From Ornithinibacillus californiensis (GTDB lineage: Bacteria; Bacillota; Bacilli; Bacillales; Amphibacillaceae), in the NCBI RefSeq assembly GCF_001038485.1, contig NZ_LDUE01000046.1, forward strand, positions 43,760 through 107,759: a stretch of 64,000 bases of DNA, given 5' to 3'. Below the pieces are notes generated by a model, which was not told the DNA's origin, ran no database searches, and saw only the letters and a program-made list of their open reading frames with translations. Each line of letters opens with the position of its first letter. Positions within the stretch are counted from its first letter, which is position 1. Positions 37,028 to 45,095 of the stretch are shown one piece after another. Made by a program: the position numbers and the translations under genes.

Positions 37028-38437
37028 CTACTTCGATAATTCAAAAATTGCCTGGGCATAAATTGCCGTAGCTTTTAATAAATCCTCTACAAACGCATAC
37101 TCATCCTTCTGATGCATGACATCTTCACGGCCTGGGAACATAGCACCAAAGGCTACTCCGTGATCTAGAGCCCGCGAATACGTTCCTCCGCCGATTGCTA
37201 GCAGATTGGCTGTTTCACCAGTCTGTTCCTCATAAACCTTTTGCAACGTCTTAATTAATGGATCATCCTTTTTCACATAAGTAGGTTTCGAATCCGTAAA
37301 GTTTTCTAATTGGAGACCTTTTTCTGCTAATACTTCTTCGATCTTTTGCTTACCTTCATCGATATTGAACGTTACCGGGTAGCGCATATTTAAACCAATA
37401 CGACCACCTGAGTCTTTACTATAGTTCATTACACCAACATTAATCGTTAATTCACCGGAGTCTTCATCTTCATATTCAACTCCAAACACTTCGCCTCGAG
37501 ATTGATCATGAAATTCTGAAACACGAGCTACATATTTTTTACCTGCTTCATCTAATTCAAGTTTTTGTAAATACTGTGCCATTAATGTTCCAGCATTTTT
37601 CCCAAAACGTGGCTCCGCACCATGAGCACTTTTCCCAACTAGAGTTAGTACTATTTTGCCGTCACTTGTATTAGCATCACCCTCTAATTTCGCTTCACTT
37701 AAATACGCCAGAAAATCTTGCACTATGTTTGATGCATCGTCTTGCACTTTTATATGTACTTCTGCAAAGTCAGGAACCATATTATATCGACGACCAGATT
37801 GGAATGATACTAGCTCAAATTCCACTGAAACTTGTTCTGCCTGAGCTGGCTGTACAATGTCATAATCAGCAATACCTTTTTCAGCAAAAATAATTGGAAA
37901 ATCTGCATCTGGCACAAAACCAGTTGTTGGCATTTCTTCATGCTTGAAATAGTGTTCCACACAACGCCAGTCGCTTTCTTCATCTGTCCCAATGATAAGA
38001 CGCACTCGTTTATTTATTGGTAGACCTAGCTCTTTAACAATTTTCATACCATAATATGCTGCAATAGTTGGTCCCTTATCATCAGCAGATCCACGTGCAT
38101 AGATTTTTCCATCCTTCACTTCCCCACTATAAGGGTCGACACTCCACCCATCTCCTTCTGGAACAACATCGATATGCCCTAACACACCAATTAGTTCTTC
38201 ACCTTCGCCCATTTCGAGATGACCTGCAAGATTGCCTACGTTCTTACTAGTAAATCCATCTTTTTCACCTAAATCTAGCATGTATTGCAAGGCGTCTTTT
38301 ATTCCCTGTCCAAGTGGTGCTTCCTCAGTAGCATTATCTTCGTCTAGAACACTTTTTATTTGTAATAGTCCTTGTAAATCTTTAATAAAACCTTCTTTTC
38401 TTTTAGTGACTTCTTCCATCCAATTAACTTTACTCAT
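37028..38437 (-). CDS. pepV: Dipeptidase PepV (M20 family)
   Basis: 469 residues, normal for PepV. Zinc ligands: GHIDVVPEGDGW, YARGSADDKGPTIAAYYGM, GTDEESDWRCVEHYF and the C-terminal MHQKDEYAFVEDLL. LVGKSAHGAEPRFGKNA is the lid-domain catalytic segment. Broad-specificity dinuclear zinc aminoacyl-dipeptide hydrolase. AGAGGAG is 8 bases from the ATG. Monocistronic, convergent with the cysteine synthase gene. Confidence 0.95.
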   Translation of the reverse strand: MSKVNWMEEVTKRKEGFIKDLQGLLQIKSVLDEDNATEEAPLGQGIKDALQYMLDLGEKDGFTSKNVGNLAGHLEMGEGEELIGVLGHIDVVPEGDGWSVDPYSGEVKDGKIYARGSADDKGPTIAAYYGMKIVKELGLPINKRVRLIIGTDEESDWRCVEHYFKHEEMPTTGFVPDADFPIIFAEKGIADYDIVQPAQAEQVSVEFELVSFQSGRRYNMVPDFAEVHIKVQDDASNIVQDFLAYLSEAKLEGDANTSDGKIVLTLVGKSAHGAEPRFGKNAGTLMAQYLQKLELDEAGKKYVARVSEFHDQSRGEVFGVEYEDEDSGELTINVGVMNYSKDSGGRIGLNMRYPVTFNIDEGKQKIEEVLAEKGLQLENFTDSKPTYVKKDDPLIKTLQKVYEEQTGETANLLAIGGGTYSRALDHGVAFGAMFPGREDVMHQKDEYAFVEDLLKATAIYAQAIFELSK

Positions 38438-38591
38438 ATGTAATTCACTCCTCTTATCTATGAAAATTAAATCAAACGTTTGTATTAAATTTAACTACTT
38501 GATTATGCTCCTATTTTACCTCTTATTCAATTAGTTACACAATTCTATGCTTCAAAATATAGATGGAAAAGTAGATGCCATTTATTAAACA

Positions 38592-38633
38592 TTACAATTG
38601 TAACTACCACCTTCTAAGTACTTGTTTTATAAT
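38592..38633 (+). promoter_or_regulatory. Candidate regulon promoter of the sensor kinase gene
   Basis: TTACAATTGTAA (38592-38603, perfect dyad) followed by CTACC, with TATAAT at 38628-38633. This is the first half of the bipartite operator found upstream of three neighbouring transcripts, with its -10 box within 1 base of the same distance. The second half (GTGACM) is absent. Confidence 0.55.
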
Positions 38634-38712
38634 TTGAATGAACAATTGTTTTCAGAAAATATATCATTTTCTAAACGAATAGCAACTAATTAAGGAATAA
38701 GGGGATATTTCA

Positions 38713-40659
38713 ATGATTAATAAAAAAAGGTACAGCAAATGTTATGTACTCATCTTTGCTTTTATATTACTTACTATTACTGTTTTACCAGCAGAAGCTA
38801 GAGCTTATAGTAAACTGGATGATTACCTTGAAATTCCTCATAGTTCTATTCATTATTTATTAGAGGAAGATAGTAGTAATCCAAACTCAAACGATACTAA
38901 TTCACAATGGACACCATTTACCCACCAAAAAAGTAGTAGGGATGGTCTTATATGGATTCGAATTTCTTTATCTCAAATGGAAGAATTGAAACAAACTCAA
39001 GAATCACTTAAAATAGCTAATCAGTTAGAAACTATCCAGTTATTCCTTTACCCTACCCCTTCTTACTATGAAGTCTATCAGGATAATCAACTAATTTATC
39101 AAGCTGGAAAACTAAACAATACTGACCCAAGACTAAATGTCCCACGTTGGGATATAATTCCTCTTACTAGTGCATCTGAAAATATATACATCCGCCTTCA
39201 AGGGAAGGTACCTTATCTTTATACGATTGGGCAGGAAGCAGATTTAATTGGATTTATCTATAAAGAAGATGCGATCAATCTAGTAAGTATAATCGGCTTT
39301 ATGGTCACTGGTTTATTGGCATTCTTTCTTTATCTATACAATCGTAAGCTGCGACTATTGTTATACTATGCTTTATTTATCATAGTTCATTTTTCTCTTT
39401 GGCCATCCGTTACCTATTTAATTTCAAAACAGCTGTTTTTACCAATGGGACTAGTAAGCGAATTTTATTTTTCTGTCATAGGTCAAGTACTCGCGTTTTT
39501 GCTCCTCTTACTCCTTTTTCGGGAAATCATTCATCCAGCTTTTCAAAGATGGGTGCTATGGTGTACATATCTATTTTCCGGAGTAGGAATTATTGGTATC
39601 ACAGCTACAGCTATTCATTCTAAAATTGTATTTCTACTGTTCCCTATGCTTAGTATATTAATAACGATAGCTATGCTGTTTATATTAGTAATATCTGTTT
39701 TATCTATTAAAAGACAAAAAAGTTCTGAGTTAGTCCTATTCACTTCTGGACTAGTACTCTTTATCGTTCTAGAAATCGCCTTAAATATTGCTTTAACTGC
39801 AAAATTGATAGATGTAGTAAATGGAATAAAAATTATTCGACCATTTACCATTGTCTTACCTGGTGCAATGATTATTATTAGAAGATATCAAGAAGCATCA
39901 AGACAAGTTATCGAGTATGCTGCAAGCTTACGAGAATTATCTAGTCGTCTCGAGGAGGATAACCTCCAATTAGAACAGAGGGTACTTGAAAGAACAAAAG
40001 AGCTTGAAGAAACACATCAGCAACTAGTAAACAGTATTCAAGAAGGCACTGCTGCAACAGTCGAAATTGCCGCTTTGGAAGAACGAAATCGTATTGCGCA
40101 AGAGATTCATGATATCGTTGGACATACTCTTACTACTACGATTGTTCAGATTGAGGCTGGCAAAAGATTAATTTACAAACAACCGGAACAGGCTGTGAAG
40201 AGAATGGAGACTTCTCAAAAGCTTATTCGAAAAGGATTAGATGAAATACGTACCTCTGTCCGTCTGTTAAAAGATGCGGAGTGGAATTACGACTTAAAAA
40301 ATGCTTTAATACAGATTATAGACGAAACAAAAGAATATGCTGGTGTTCAAATTAATAGTGCAATCTCCGATCTACCTGAACTTACAATCATTCAGAAAAA
40401 TGTCATATTCATGGCATTAAAGGAAGGTATGACAAATGGAATTAAGCATGGGGAATGCCAAACGTTCTATTTTAGTCTGACAGTACAAGATGATTGGATA
40501 ATTTTCCAATTAAAAAACGATGGTAAAGCTGCTCTTAATACAGAGCTTGGCTTTGGACTAACCACGATGACAACGCGTGTAGAAAGCATTCAAGGGAAGC
40601 TCCAACAGCTTTCTGAAGAAGAATGGAATTATGTGTTAGACATTCGTTTTCCAGTATAA
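38713..40659 (+). CDS. Sensor histidine kinase with 7TMR-DISM-type sensor (NarL/DesK class)
   Basis: 648 residues: signal/anchor sequence (CYVLIFAFILLTITVLP), an extracellular domain (about 30-180) of 7TMR-DISM extracellular type, seven predicted TM helices (about 190-390), a coiled coil (SSRLEEDNLQLEQRVLERTK), and a HisKA_3/HATPase kinase. The phosphorylated His466 is in EERNRIAQEIHDIVGHTL; the ATP N-box is MALKEGMTNGIKHG, and FGLTTMTTRVESIQGK the G-box. HisKA_3 kinases partner with NarL/LuxR regulators; the regulator gene is 1.4 kb downstream on the opposite strand. Its ligand is unknown. Confidence 0.93.
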   Translation: MINKKRYSKCYVLIFAFILLTITVLPAEARAYSKLDDYLEIPHSSIHYLLEEDSSNPNSNDTNSQWTPFTHQKSSRDGLIWIRISLSQMEELKQTQESLKIANQLETIQLFLYPTPSYYEVYQDNQLIYQAGKLNNTDPRLNVPRWDIIPLTSASENIYIRLQGKVPYLYTIGQEADLIGFIYKEDAINLVSIIGFMVTGLLAFFLYLYNRKLRLLLYYALFIIVHFSLWPSVTYLISKQLFLPMGLVSEFYFSVIGQVLAFLLLLLLFREIIHPAFQRWVLWCTYLFSGVGIIGITATAIHSKIVFLLFPMLSILITIAMLFILVISVLSIKRQKSSELVLFTSGLVLFIVLEIALNIALTAKLIDVVNGIKIIRPFTIVLPGAMIIIRRYQEASRQVIEYAASLRELSSRLEEDNLQLEQRVLERTKELEETHQQLVNSIQEGTAATVEIAALEERNRIAQEIHDIVGHTLTTTIVQIEAGKRLIYKQPEQAVKRMETSQKLIRKGLDEIRTSVRLLKDAEWNYDLKNALIQIIDETKEYAGVQINSAISDLPELTIIQKNVIFMALKEGMTNGIKHGECQTFYFSLTVQDDWIIFQLKNDGKAALNTELGFGLTTMTTRVESIQGKLQQLSEEEWNYVLDIRFPV

Positions 40660-40668
40660 TTCATCAAA

Positions 40669-40712
40669 TAAAAGAGTCATTCTACGGATAAACCATTAGA
40701 ATGACTCTTTTT
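40669..40712. terminator. Bidirectional terminator between kinase and peptide operon
   Basis: AAAAGAGTCATTCTA pairs with TAGAATGACTCTTTTT around a 13-base loop. Confidence 0.85.
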
Positions 40713-40731
40713 AGATAGTAACACTACGTCT

Positions 40732-40845
40732 TTACTTTACAGGTACACTCACACGAATAATTTTATTTGTCCAAACTGGTGCTTTTGTTTGCGCTATCTT
40801 AAAGAACCCTGATTTCTCTTCTCCTTGCCTAGGTGCCAACATCAT
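40732..40845 (-). CDS. 37-residue peptide, last gene of GNAT operon
   Basis: Begins MMLAPRQGEEKSGFFK, continues IAQTKAPVWTNKII and ends RVSVPVK. No signal peptide or TM segment; a small, basic peptide. It carries the strongest SD in the window (GAAAGGAGGTGA), which is formed by the last codons of the upstream GNAT gene and overlaps its TGA stop. The gap is 2 bases, so it is translationally coupled. The second ATG is slightly better spaced, giving 36 residues. Not similar to a peptide I recognise. A precursor modified by the GNATs, a signalling peptide or a small regulatory protein are possible. Confidence 0.65.
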   Translation of the reverse strand: MMLAPRQGEEKSGFFKIAQTKAPVWTNKIIRVSVPVK

Positions 40846-40847
40846 CC

Positions 40848-41348
40848 TCACCTCCTTTCAAAGAATTGATTATAGTAATTAACCAGTTGATCCTTATCCG
40901 TAGAATAAAGATTTCTTTTCTCGCCAACTACTTTAATAGACGTAAGCATGGTTGCAAATTTGGAGTAAAGATGATTGATATACGAATTATTGGTTTCTGC
41001 GAGAAACTGGACAACTTTTATGGATGGGTTAGTTATGAAAATATGGTCTAGAATCTGTTTCATCCCGTAAATAAATGTTAGTCTTCTTCGAGAATCAGGG
41101 TGCAAAAGAGCTTGCTCGATAAATAGTACATTTGAATCCTCATCCACATGATATACAAAACAGCCGATAACACTTTCCTGATTGTCTAATAAGAGCACTA
41201 TTTTGGAATGGATAAAAGCATCACAAATGACGTTAATCGTAAATTGAATATCATAGGATGAATAGAGATCTTTTCGATACTTCATTAGAAATCTAGCAAA
41301 CGTTTCAAAATGCTCATCTTCCTGACAAATTATTATTCGTAGTTCCAT
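40848..41348 (-). CDS. GNAT-like protein, second of a paralogous pair
   Basis: 166 residues, N-acetyltransferase-like alpha/beta fold: RIIICQEDEHFETFARFLMK, central strand ESVIGCFVYHVDEDSN, FIEQALLHPDSRRRLTFIYG (the acetyl-CoA loop region, degenerate: no clear Q-x-x-G-x-G), and IKVVQFLAETNNSYINHLYSK. Parallels its upstream neighbour block by block (QFLAETNNSYINHLYSKFA versus EFYVPKENRKLQQLSSKFA). Start at 41348 with AGAGGG 9 bases upstream; it overlaps that neighbour by 35 bases. Activity cannot be assumed. Confidence 0.8.
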   Translation of the reverse strand: MELRIIICQEDEHFETFARFLMKYRKDLYSSYDIQFTINVICDAFIHSKIVLLLDNQESVIGCFVYHVDEDSNVLFIEQALLHPDSRRRLTFIYGMKQILDHIFITNPSIKVVQFLAETNNSYINHLYSKFATMLTSIKVVGEKRNLYSTDKDQLVNYYNQFFERR

Positions 41349-41874
41349 CTTTTGACACCCTCTTTCGATTCTTTTGCAGTTTATCAAAATATAATTGCAC
41401 TTTCTGAATAGATGCTATATATCGAACCTCTACACCAAAATTAGATTTACTTTCGGTATCCATTTGGGCGAATTTAGAGGACAATTGTTGAAGCTTTCTA
41501 TTTTCCTTAGGTACATAAAATTCAATATGTGTTACATCCTTGTTTGTACCCTTTAATAAATCGATTACCCACATAATTCCCTTGATAAAAAGATTGGTAC
41601 ATCGGTAATTTTCATCGATATAAACCATTTCAATTCTTGCACGGTGCGTATCTTGAAACTGATATTCCGGTGTGCCACTGATATACCCAACAGTTCCAAC
41701 AACTTGCTCCTGACTACTTACCGCTATTGCTACTTCTCCATATAATAATTGAGTACCTATGGAGAAAAAGGTAGTTTTTGCATCATAATTCGCATTAATC
41801 TCTTGACGATGATTTAGGATGAAATCTACCATCATTCCTATTTCCTCATCATTCTTACACGGTATGAAATGCAT
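41314..41874 (-). CDS. GNAT-like protein, first of a paralogous pair
   Basis: 186 residues, same fold as the next gene. N-terminal HFIPCKNDEEIGMMVDFIL, strand EQVVGTVGYISGTPEYQF, RARIEMVYIDENYRCTNLFIKG at the acetyl-CoA site (RCTN in place of the usual RxxGxG), and a C-terminal KSNFGVEVRYIASIQKVQLYF. Start at 41874, 6 bases after GGGGGAG. First gene of the GNAT-GNAT-peptide operon; its promoter carries the bipartite operator. The degenerate CoA loop leaves catalysis open. Confidence 0.8.
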   Translation of the reverse strand: MHFIPCKNDEEIGMMVDFILNHRQEINANYDAKTTFFSIGTQLLYGEVAIAVSSQEQVVGTVGYISGTPEYQFQDTHRARIEMVYIDENYRCTNLFIKGIMWVIDLLKGTNKDVTHIEFYVPKENRKLQQLSSKFAQMDTESKSNFGVEVRYIASIQKVQLYFDKLQKNRKRVSKDGTTNNNLSGR

Positions 41875-41899
41875 GTATAGCTCCCCCTCTTTGAGATAT

Positions 41900-41942
41900 A
41901 GCATAGCAATCATCCTGTCACATTCGTTAGTTACAATTGTCA
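41900..41942 (-). promoter_or_regulatory. Bipartite operator and promoter of the GNAT-peptide operon
   Basis: Minus strand from 41942: TGACAATTGTAACT, 7 bases, GTGACA, 10 bases, then TATGCT (-10). No -35 hexamer fits. Same register as sites at 42837 and 43575. Confidence 0.65.
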
Positions 41943-41968
41943 TGTGTTTCGTAAGGAAGTGTATAAAA

Positions 41969-42012
41969 AAAGATAGTAGTAATGCTCTTTAAAAGAGCAT
42001 TCTACCATCCTC
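41969..42012 (-). terminator. Terminator of the response regulator gene
   Basis: On the minus strand GATGGTAGAATGCTCTT pairs with AAGAGCATTACTACTATC (two mispairs), followed by TTTTTTT. Confidence 0.8.
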
Positions 42013-42038
42013 AGTAAACATCTATTCTATAAAAACAC

Positions 42039-42719
42039 CTATGTATCTAGTTTCTTGGATTCGACAGCTTCCTTTAACAGAATCATAGCTTTACTACGCT
42101 CGCTTGTGCCGATCTTCGAATAAATAACACTAATATAATTACGAACTGTCCCTTCGCTCATGAATACGCGAGCAGCTATCTCCTTATTGGTAAAGCCTTT
42201 GACAATCAAAGCGGCTATATCCTTCTCTCGCTCAGTTAATCCATCCATTACATGTTCAGACATGCGACTCCGGGCAAAAGGGGTATCTACAATTGCTGAT
42301 GACTCATAGAGACGTGAGGCAAGTTTAGTTGCAATTGGTGCTGGTAGCATGAACTGACCATCCGCAGCACTACGAATACTAGAAATTAGCGTATCTGCCT
42401 GGAGGTCTTTTAGCATGTAACCACTAGCACCATGGGCTAATCCTTCCACGATGTAATTGTCCTCTGCAAAGGTTGTTAAAATTAAGATCTTCGTATCCGG
42501 AAATTTATCTTTAATGTGGCGGGTACTTTCCACCCCATTCATTACAGGCATCTCTACATCCATTAAAACTACATCGGGTTGTAGCTTTTGAACAAGCTCT
42601 ATCGCCTCTTGCCCGTTACCTGCAACTCCTATCACTTCCATATCATCCTCTAAATTAATAATTGTTTGTAGACCTTCTCGAAATAACGTTTGATCATCCG
42701 CAATCACTATTCTCAGCAC
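42039..42719 (-). CDS. NarL/LuxR-family response regulator
   Basis: 226 residues. Receiver domain: IVIADDQTLFREGL (acidic pocket), the phospho-acceptor Asp54 in VVLMDVEMPVMNG, KILILTTFAEDNYI and the lysine in GYMLKDLQAD. The LuxR-type HTH follows (LTEREKDIAALIVKGFTNKE, then MSEGTVRNYISVIYSKIG). Start GTG at 42719, GGGGAG 10 bases upstream. Natural partner for the HisKA_3 kinase; most likely the protein that binds the bipartite operators. Its promoter has TATAAT at about 62 bases upstream. Confidence 0.94.
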   Translation of the reverse strand: MLRIVIADDQTLFREGLQTIINLEDDMEVIGVAGNGQEAIELVQKLQPDVVLMDVEMPVMNGVESTRHIKDKFPDTKILILTTFAEDNYIVEGLAHGASGYMLKDLQADTLISSIRSAADGQFMLPAPIATKLASRLYESSAIVDTPFARSRMSEHVMDGLTEREKDIAALIVKGFTNKEIAARVFMSEGTVRNYISVIYSKIGTSERSKAMILLKEAVESKKLDT

Positions 42720-42836
42720 CTAATTACCACTCCCCTCGACTCAAGAATTTTTTTCTATCTATTACTAATATTCTATCATATTATACCCCTGTAACATGCC
42801 AAGTCATTTGCAGATATATGAAAGTGACAATTACTA

Positions 42837-42879
42837 TGACACATGTAACTTAACCTAGTGACCGATTCTTAGCTATGAT
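42837..42879 (+). promoter_or_regulatory. Bipartite operator and promoter of the DUF2269 gene
   Basis: TGACACATGTAACT, 7 bases, GTGACC, 10 bases, TATGAT. A further GTGAC half-site begins at 42824. It lies in the shared upstream region of the response regulator and DUF2269 genes. Confidence 0.65.
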
Positions 42880-42925
42880 AATGAAGAAACTTCGAATTAA
42901 GGAAAATTCTAGGAGGAAAAACAAT

Positions 42926-43384
42926 ATGAAATGGTTAGTATTAATTCATGTTTTATCTGCAATCATAGGAGTTGGCCCTACATTCTTCGGTCATGTCTTT
43001 TTTCGCAAGAAGCAAACTGTTGGGGATTTCAAACAATCTCTTAAGTTATCAAAGATGCTGGAATTCTTTCCAAAGATTGGTGGTAGTATAGCTGTACTGT
43101 CTGGTATCGCACTTGTCATCTGGTCTAGCTGGTCCTTTACTGAATTTTGGATTTTAGGATCCATCCTCTTGTATATTGGTATACAAGTAGTAGTTATTGG
43201 CTTTGTTGCACCAATTACAAAAGAGTTAGTACATTGGGTAAAAGAGGATAACACTTTATCAGATTATGAACCGCTTCCTTCAGAACAATCTGCTACATTA
43301 AGTAAGGCAAACCGCTATTATTATATCGCCTCTTGTATGGGTACTCTGTTATTTATTTTAATGATTTTAAAACCTATTTTATAA
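42926..43384 (+). CDS. DUF2269-type integral membrane protein
   Basis: 152 residues, four TM helices: WLVLIHVLSAIIGVGPTFFG, GGSIAVLSGIALVIWSSW, FWILGSILLYIGIQVVVI and YYIASCMGTLLFILMIL. The HVLSAIIGVGPTFFGH opening, with two histidines on one helix, is typical of DUF2269 proteins. A haem or metal role is only suggested by those histidines. Start at 42926 with AGGAGG 9 bases upstream. Promoter holds the shared operator. Confidence 0.85.
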   Translation: MKWLVLIHVLSAIIGVGPTFFGHVFFRKKQTVGDFKQSLKLSKMLEFFPKIGGSIAVLSGIALVIWSSWSFTEFWILGSILLYIGIQVVVIGFVAPITKELVHWVKEDNTLSDYEPLPSEQSATLSKANRYYYIASCMGTLLFILMILKPIL

Positions 43385-43402
43385 TTCCATAGTAACTGGG
43401 AA

Positions 43403-43436
43403 TGACCACTCCAAACGAGTGGTCTTCTTGTTATAA
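43403..43436 (+). terminator. Terminator after the DUF2269 gene
   Basis: GACCACTC pairs with GAGTGGTC around CAAAC, then TTCTTGTT. Confidence 0.7.
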
Positions 43437-43451
43437 TTTCATAATCGTAAA

Positions 43452-43583
43452 TTAATTTTGCTTTTCATGTGATTGGTACTTTTCACACAAAGGACAATTA
43501 GTGAGAACAAACTTTATATATTCAACTGAAATGCCCGCCTTTAGAGCTAAACAAGCATTATCGTGACAGTCACATGACTTGTG
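43452..43583 (-). pseudogene. Cys-rich open frame without a start codon (possible 5'-truncated gene)
   Basis: The minus strand is open between stops and reads HKSCDCHDNACLALKAGISV, then EYIKFVLTNCPLCEKYQSH. The CDCHDN and CPLC spacing looks like a zinc-binding protein. No ATG, GTG or TTG lies in frame before the first cysteines, and the 5' part overlaps the cupredoxin promoter. It may be a remnant or a chance frame. Confidence 0.25.
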
Positions 43584-43617
43584 TTACTACCGATAGTGAC
43601 ATCATAGTGTATATGAT
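43575..43617 (+). promoter_or_regulatory. Bipartite operator and promoter of the cupredoxin gene
   Basis: TGACTTGTGTTACT, 7 bases, GTGACA, 10 bases, TATGAT. An additional GTGAC begins at 43563. Same register as the other two sites; no -35 hexamer. Confidence 0.65.
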
Positions 43618-43654
43618 GAATACAAGATTAGAATAAATTATTGAGGAGGGAAAA

Positions 43655-44464
43655 ATGCGTGGAAAATTTAAGGTAATGAACCCATATCTGCAAATTGTGG
43701 TGTCGACACTTCTATTCCAAGTCGCGACCATACTTTTTACAGGGATGTTTCTACTAAGACACTTCCCATTTATTCATATCATGAATGTTGGAATTTCTAT
43801 ATTCATTGTAATTCTTCTGATCACAGTGAAATGGAAATGGGTACCGATAATAAGTATCCTCTATGGACTGCTATTTAGTGTTCTTACGGTACCATCTTTC
43901 TTAATATCCATGTTTCAAAACATTGACCCAGAATATAACGCGATGCTAGAAGCAAGTAATCCTTTTATTGGAATCAGTCTATTAAGCTCCTTATATGTTG
44001 TTACCATACTGATAGCTTCCGTTGCTGGGCTCATTTTCAATATTAGAAATAACAGCAACCATTTAGAACCTAAACCTTGGCTCATCAAATTAAAGTATGC
44101 ATTTTATGGAATAGTAGGCATGGGTATTCTTATCAGTTTCTATCTTCAGCTTCACTGGGTTACTGGTGTAAATGCGAATACTTTAGAGGTCCTCCCAACA
44201 ATCGTAATGAATCCAGATTCCGTTGAACCAGCATCTCTAGAGCTTAGAGCTGGCCAACCAATTGCAATTCAAGTTCGTAACGAATCAGAGAACGAGTGCC
44301 ATATACTTAGTTTTCCAGAACTAGAAGCTAGTGTGCACATGGAGCAAGGTAGAACTGGGCTGCTCTTTATCAACCCTAAGCCGGGTACCTATACGTACGA
44401 ATGTAAATCACATCATGACTATTTCAACTCCAATATCAAAGGGATATTAACAGTTCACGAATAG
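43655..44464 (+). CDS. Membrane protein with C-terminal cupredoxin domain
   Basis: 269 residues: four TM helices (about 10-165) and an extracytoplasmic cupredoxin-like domain of about 95 residues (ANTLEVLPTIVMNPDSVEP to LTVHE). Candidate copper ligands are the His in NECHILSFPE and the Cys/His pair in YTYECKSHHDYFNSNIKG; a methionine ligand is not obvious. Probable role in copper handling or electron transfer at the membrane, or copper sensing. SD GAGGAGG 5 bases from ATG. Promoter shares the regulon operator. Confidence 0.88.
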   Translation: MRGKFKVMNPYLQIVVSTLLFQVATILFTGMFLLRHFPFIHIMNVGISIFIVILLITVKWKWVPIISILYGLLFSVLTVPSFLISMFQNIDPEYNAMLEASNPFIGISLLSSLYVVTILIASVAGLIFNIRNNSNHLEPKPWLIKLKYAFYGIVGMGILISFYLQLHWVTGVNANTLEVLPTIVMNPDSVEPASLELRAGQPIAIQVRNESENECHILSFPELEASVHMEQGRTGLLFINPKPGTYTYECKSHHDYFNSNIKGILTVHE

Positions 44465-44480
44465 AAAATTTATTCATTAC

Positions 44481-44512
44481 AAAAAGCAGGAACCTTTAGG
44501 ATCCTGCTTTCA
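44481..44512. terminator. Terminator after the cupredoxin gene
   Basis: AAAAGCAGGA pairs with TCCTGCTTTC across a CCTTTAGGA-type loop; T-run better on the minus strand. Confidence 0.6.
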
Positions 44513-44571
44513 CTATTACTCGCTATATAAGTAAAGAGAGAGACATTTTGTTATAGGTTTACACCAATATA

Positions 44572-44808
44572 TCAATATTCCCCTTTCTTACGTGCAGCCA
44601 TTTCCTCTTTCATTTCTTTATCCATTGCTTCAATAGATTGTCTACGGCGCTCATTTTTCTGTTCAAGGAATGCTCGTTCTTCCGGGCTCGCAAATTCTAA
44701 ACTCGCTTCAGCATCACTTAATTTTTCCTGTGTCTTTTCAATCATGTCATGGAGTCGTTCTACATTATTTCTTCGATTATCCGGATTTGATTGTTTTGAT
44801 TTAGACAT
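44572..44808 (-). CDS. tlp: Small acid-soluble spore protein Tlp
   Basis: 78 residues, highly charged: KQSNPDNRRNNVERLHDMI, then EKLSDAEASLEFASPEE and KNERRRQSIEAMDKEMKEE. Matches Tlp (Asn-Pro-Asp-x-R-x-x-N-V opening, EASxEFAS block, RRxQSIEA). Present in the forespore; the promoter would be of sigma-G type but I cannot mark it with confidence. Start at 44808, 7 bases after GGAGG. Confidence 0.9.
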   Translation of the reverse strand: MSKSKQSNPDNRRNNVERLHDMIEKTQEKLSDAEASLEFASPEERAFLEQKNERRRQSIEAMDKEMKEEMAARKKGEY

Positions 44809-44903
44809 CGGGGAACCTCCAACTATTTTCATTTTTATTATAGTTTGGTTTCCTTTAACTTTTATATACTGTTGGATTCGTATATGTATCGAAAAAACGA
44901 GAA

Positions 44904-45095
44904 TTACCTATCTTTTCCTTCTTTCGACTTACTTTTAATATATTCATTGATTAGTTCATCTAGTAACTGGCTGTTTAGTACCGTTTCTTGGTGCGTTAGT
45001 CCCAATTCTTTTCCAAGTAAAATGAGACGTTTCCTTTTATCTTCTATTTCAGAATGAAGGGTAGTATTTTGTTGAAATATTTCTCCATTTCCCAT
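44904..45095 (-). CDS. Spo0E-like aspartyl-phosphate phosphatase
   Basis: 63 residues: two helices with the signature SQLLDELINEY preceded by LGLTHQETVL, the Spo0E-type S-Q-x-L-D motif. Members dephosphorylate Spo0A~P and slow sporulation entry. SD AAAGGGGGAG upstream of the ATG. Located beside tlp. Confidence 0.88.
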   Translation of the reverse strand: MGNGEIFQQNTTLHSEIEDKRKRLILLGKELGLTHQETVLNSQLLDELINEYIKSKSKEGKDR

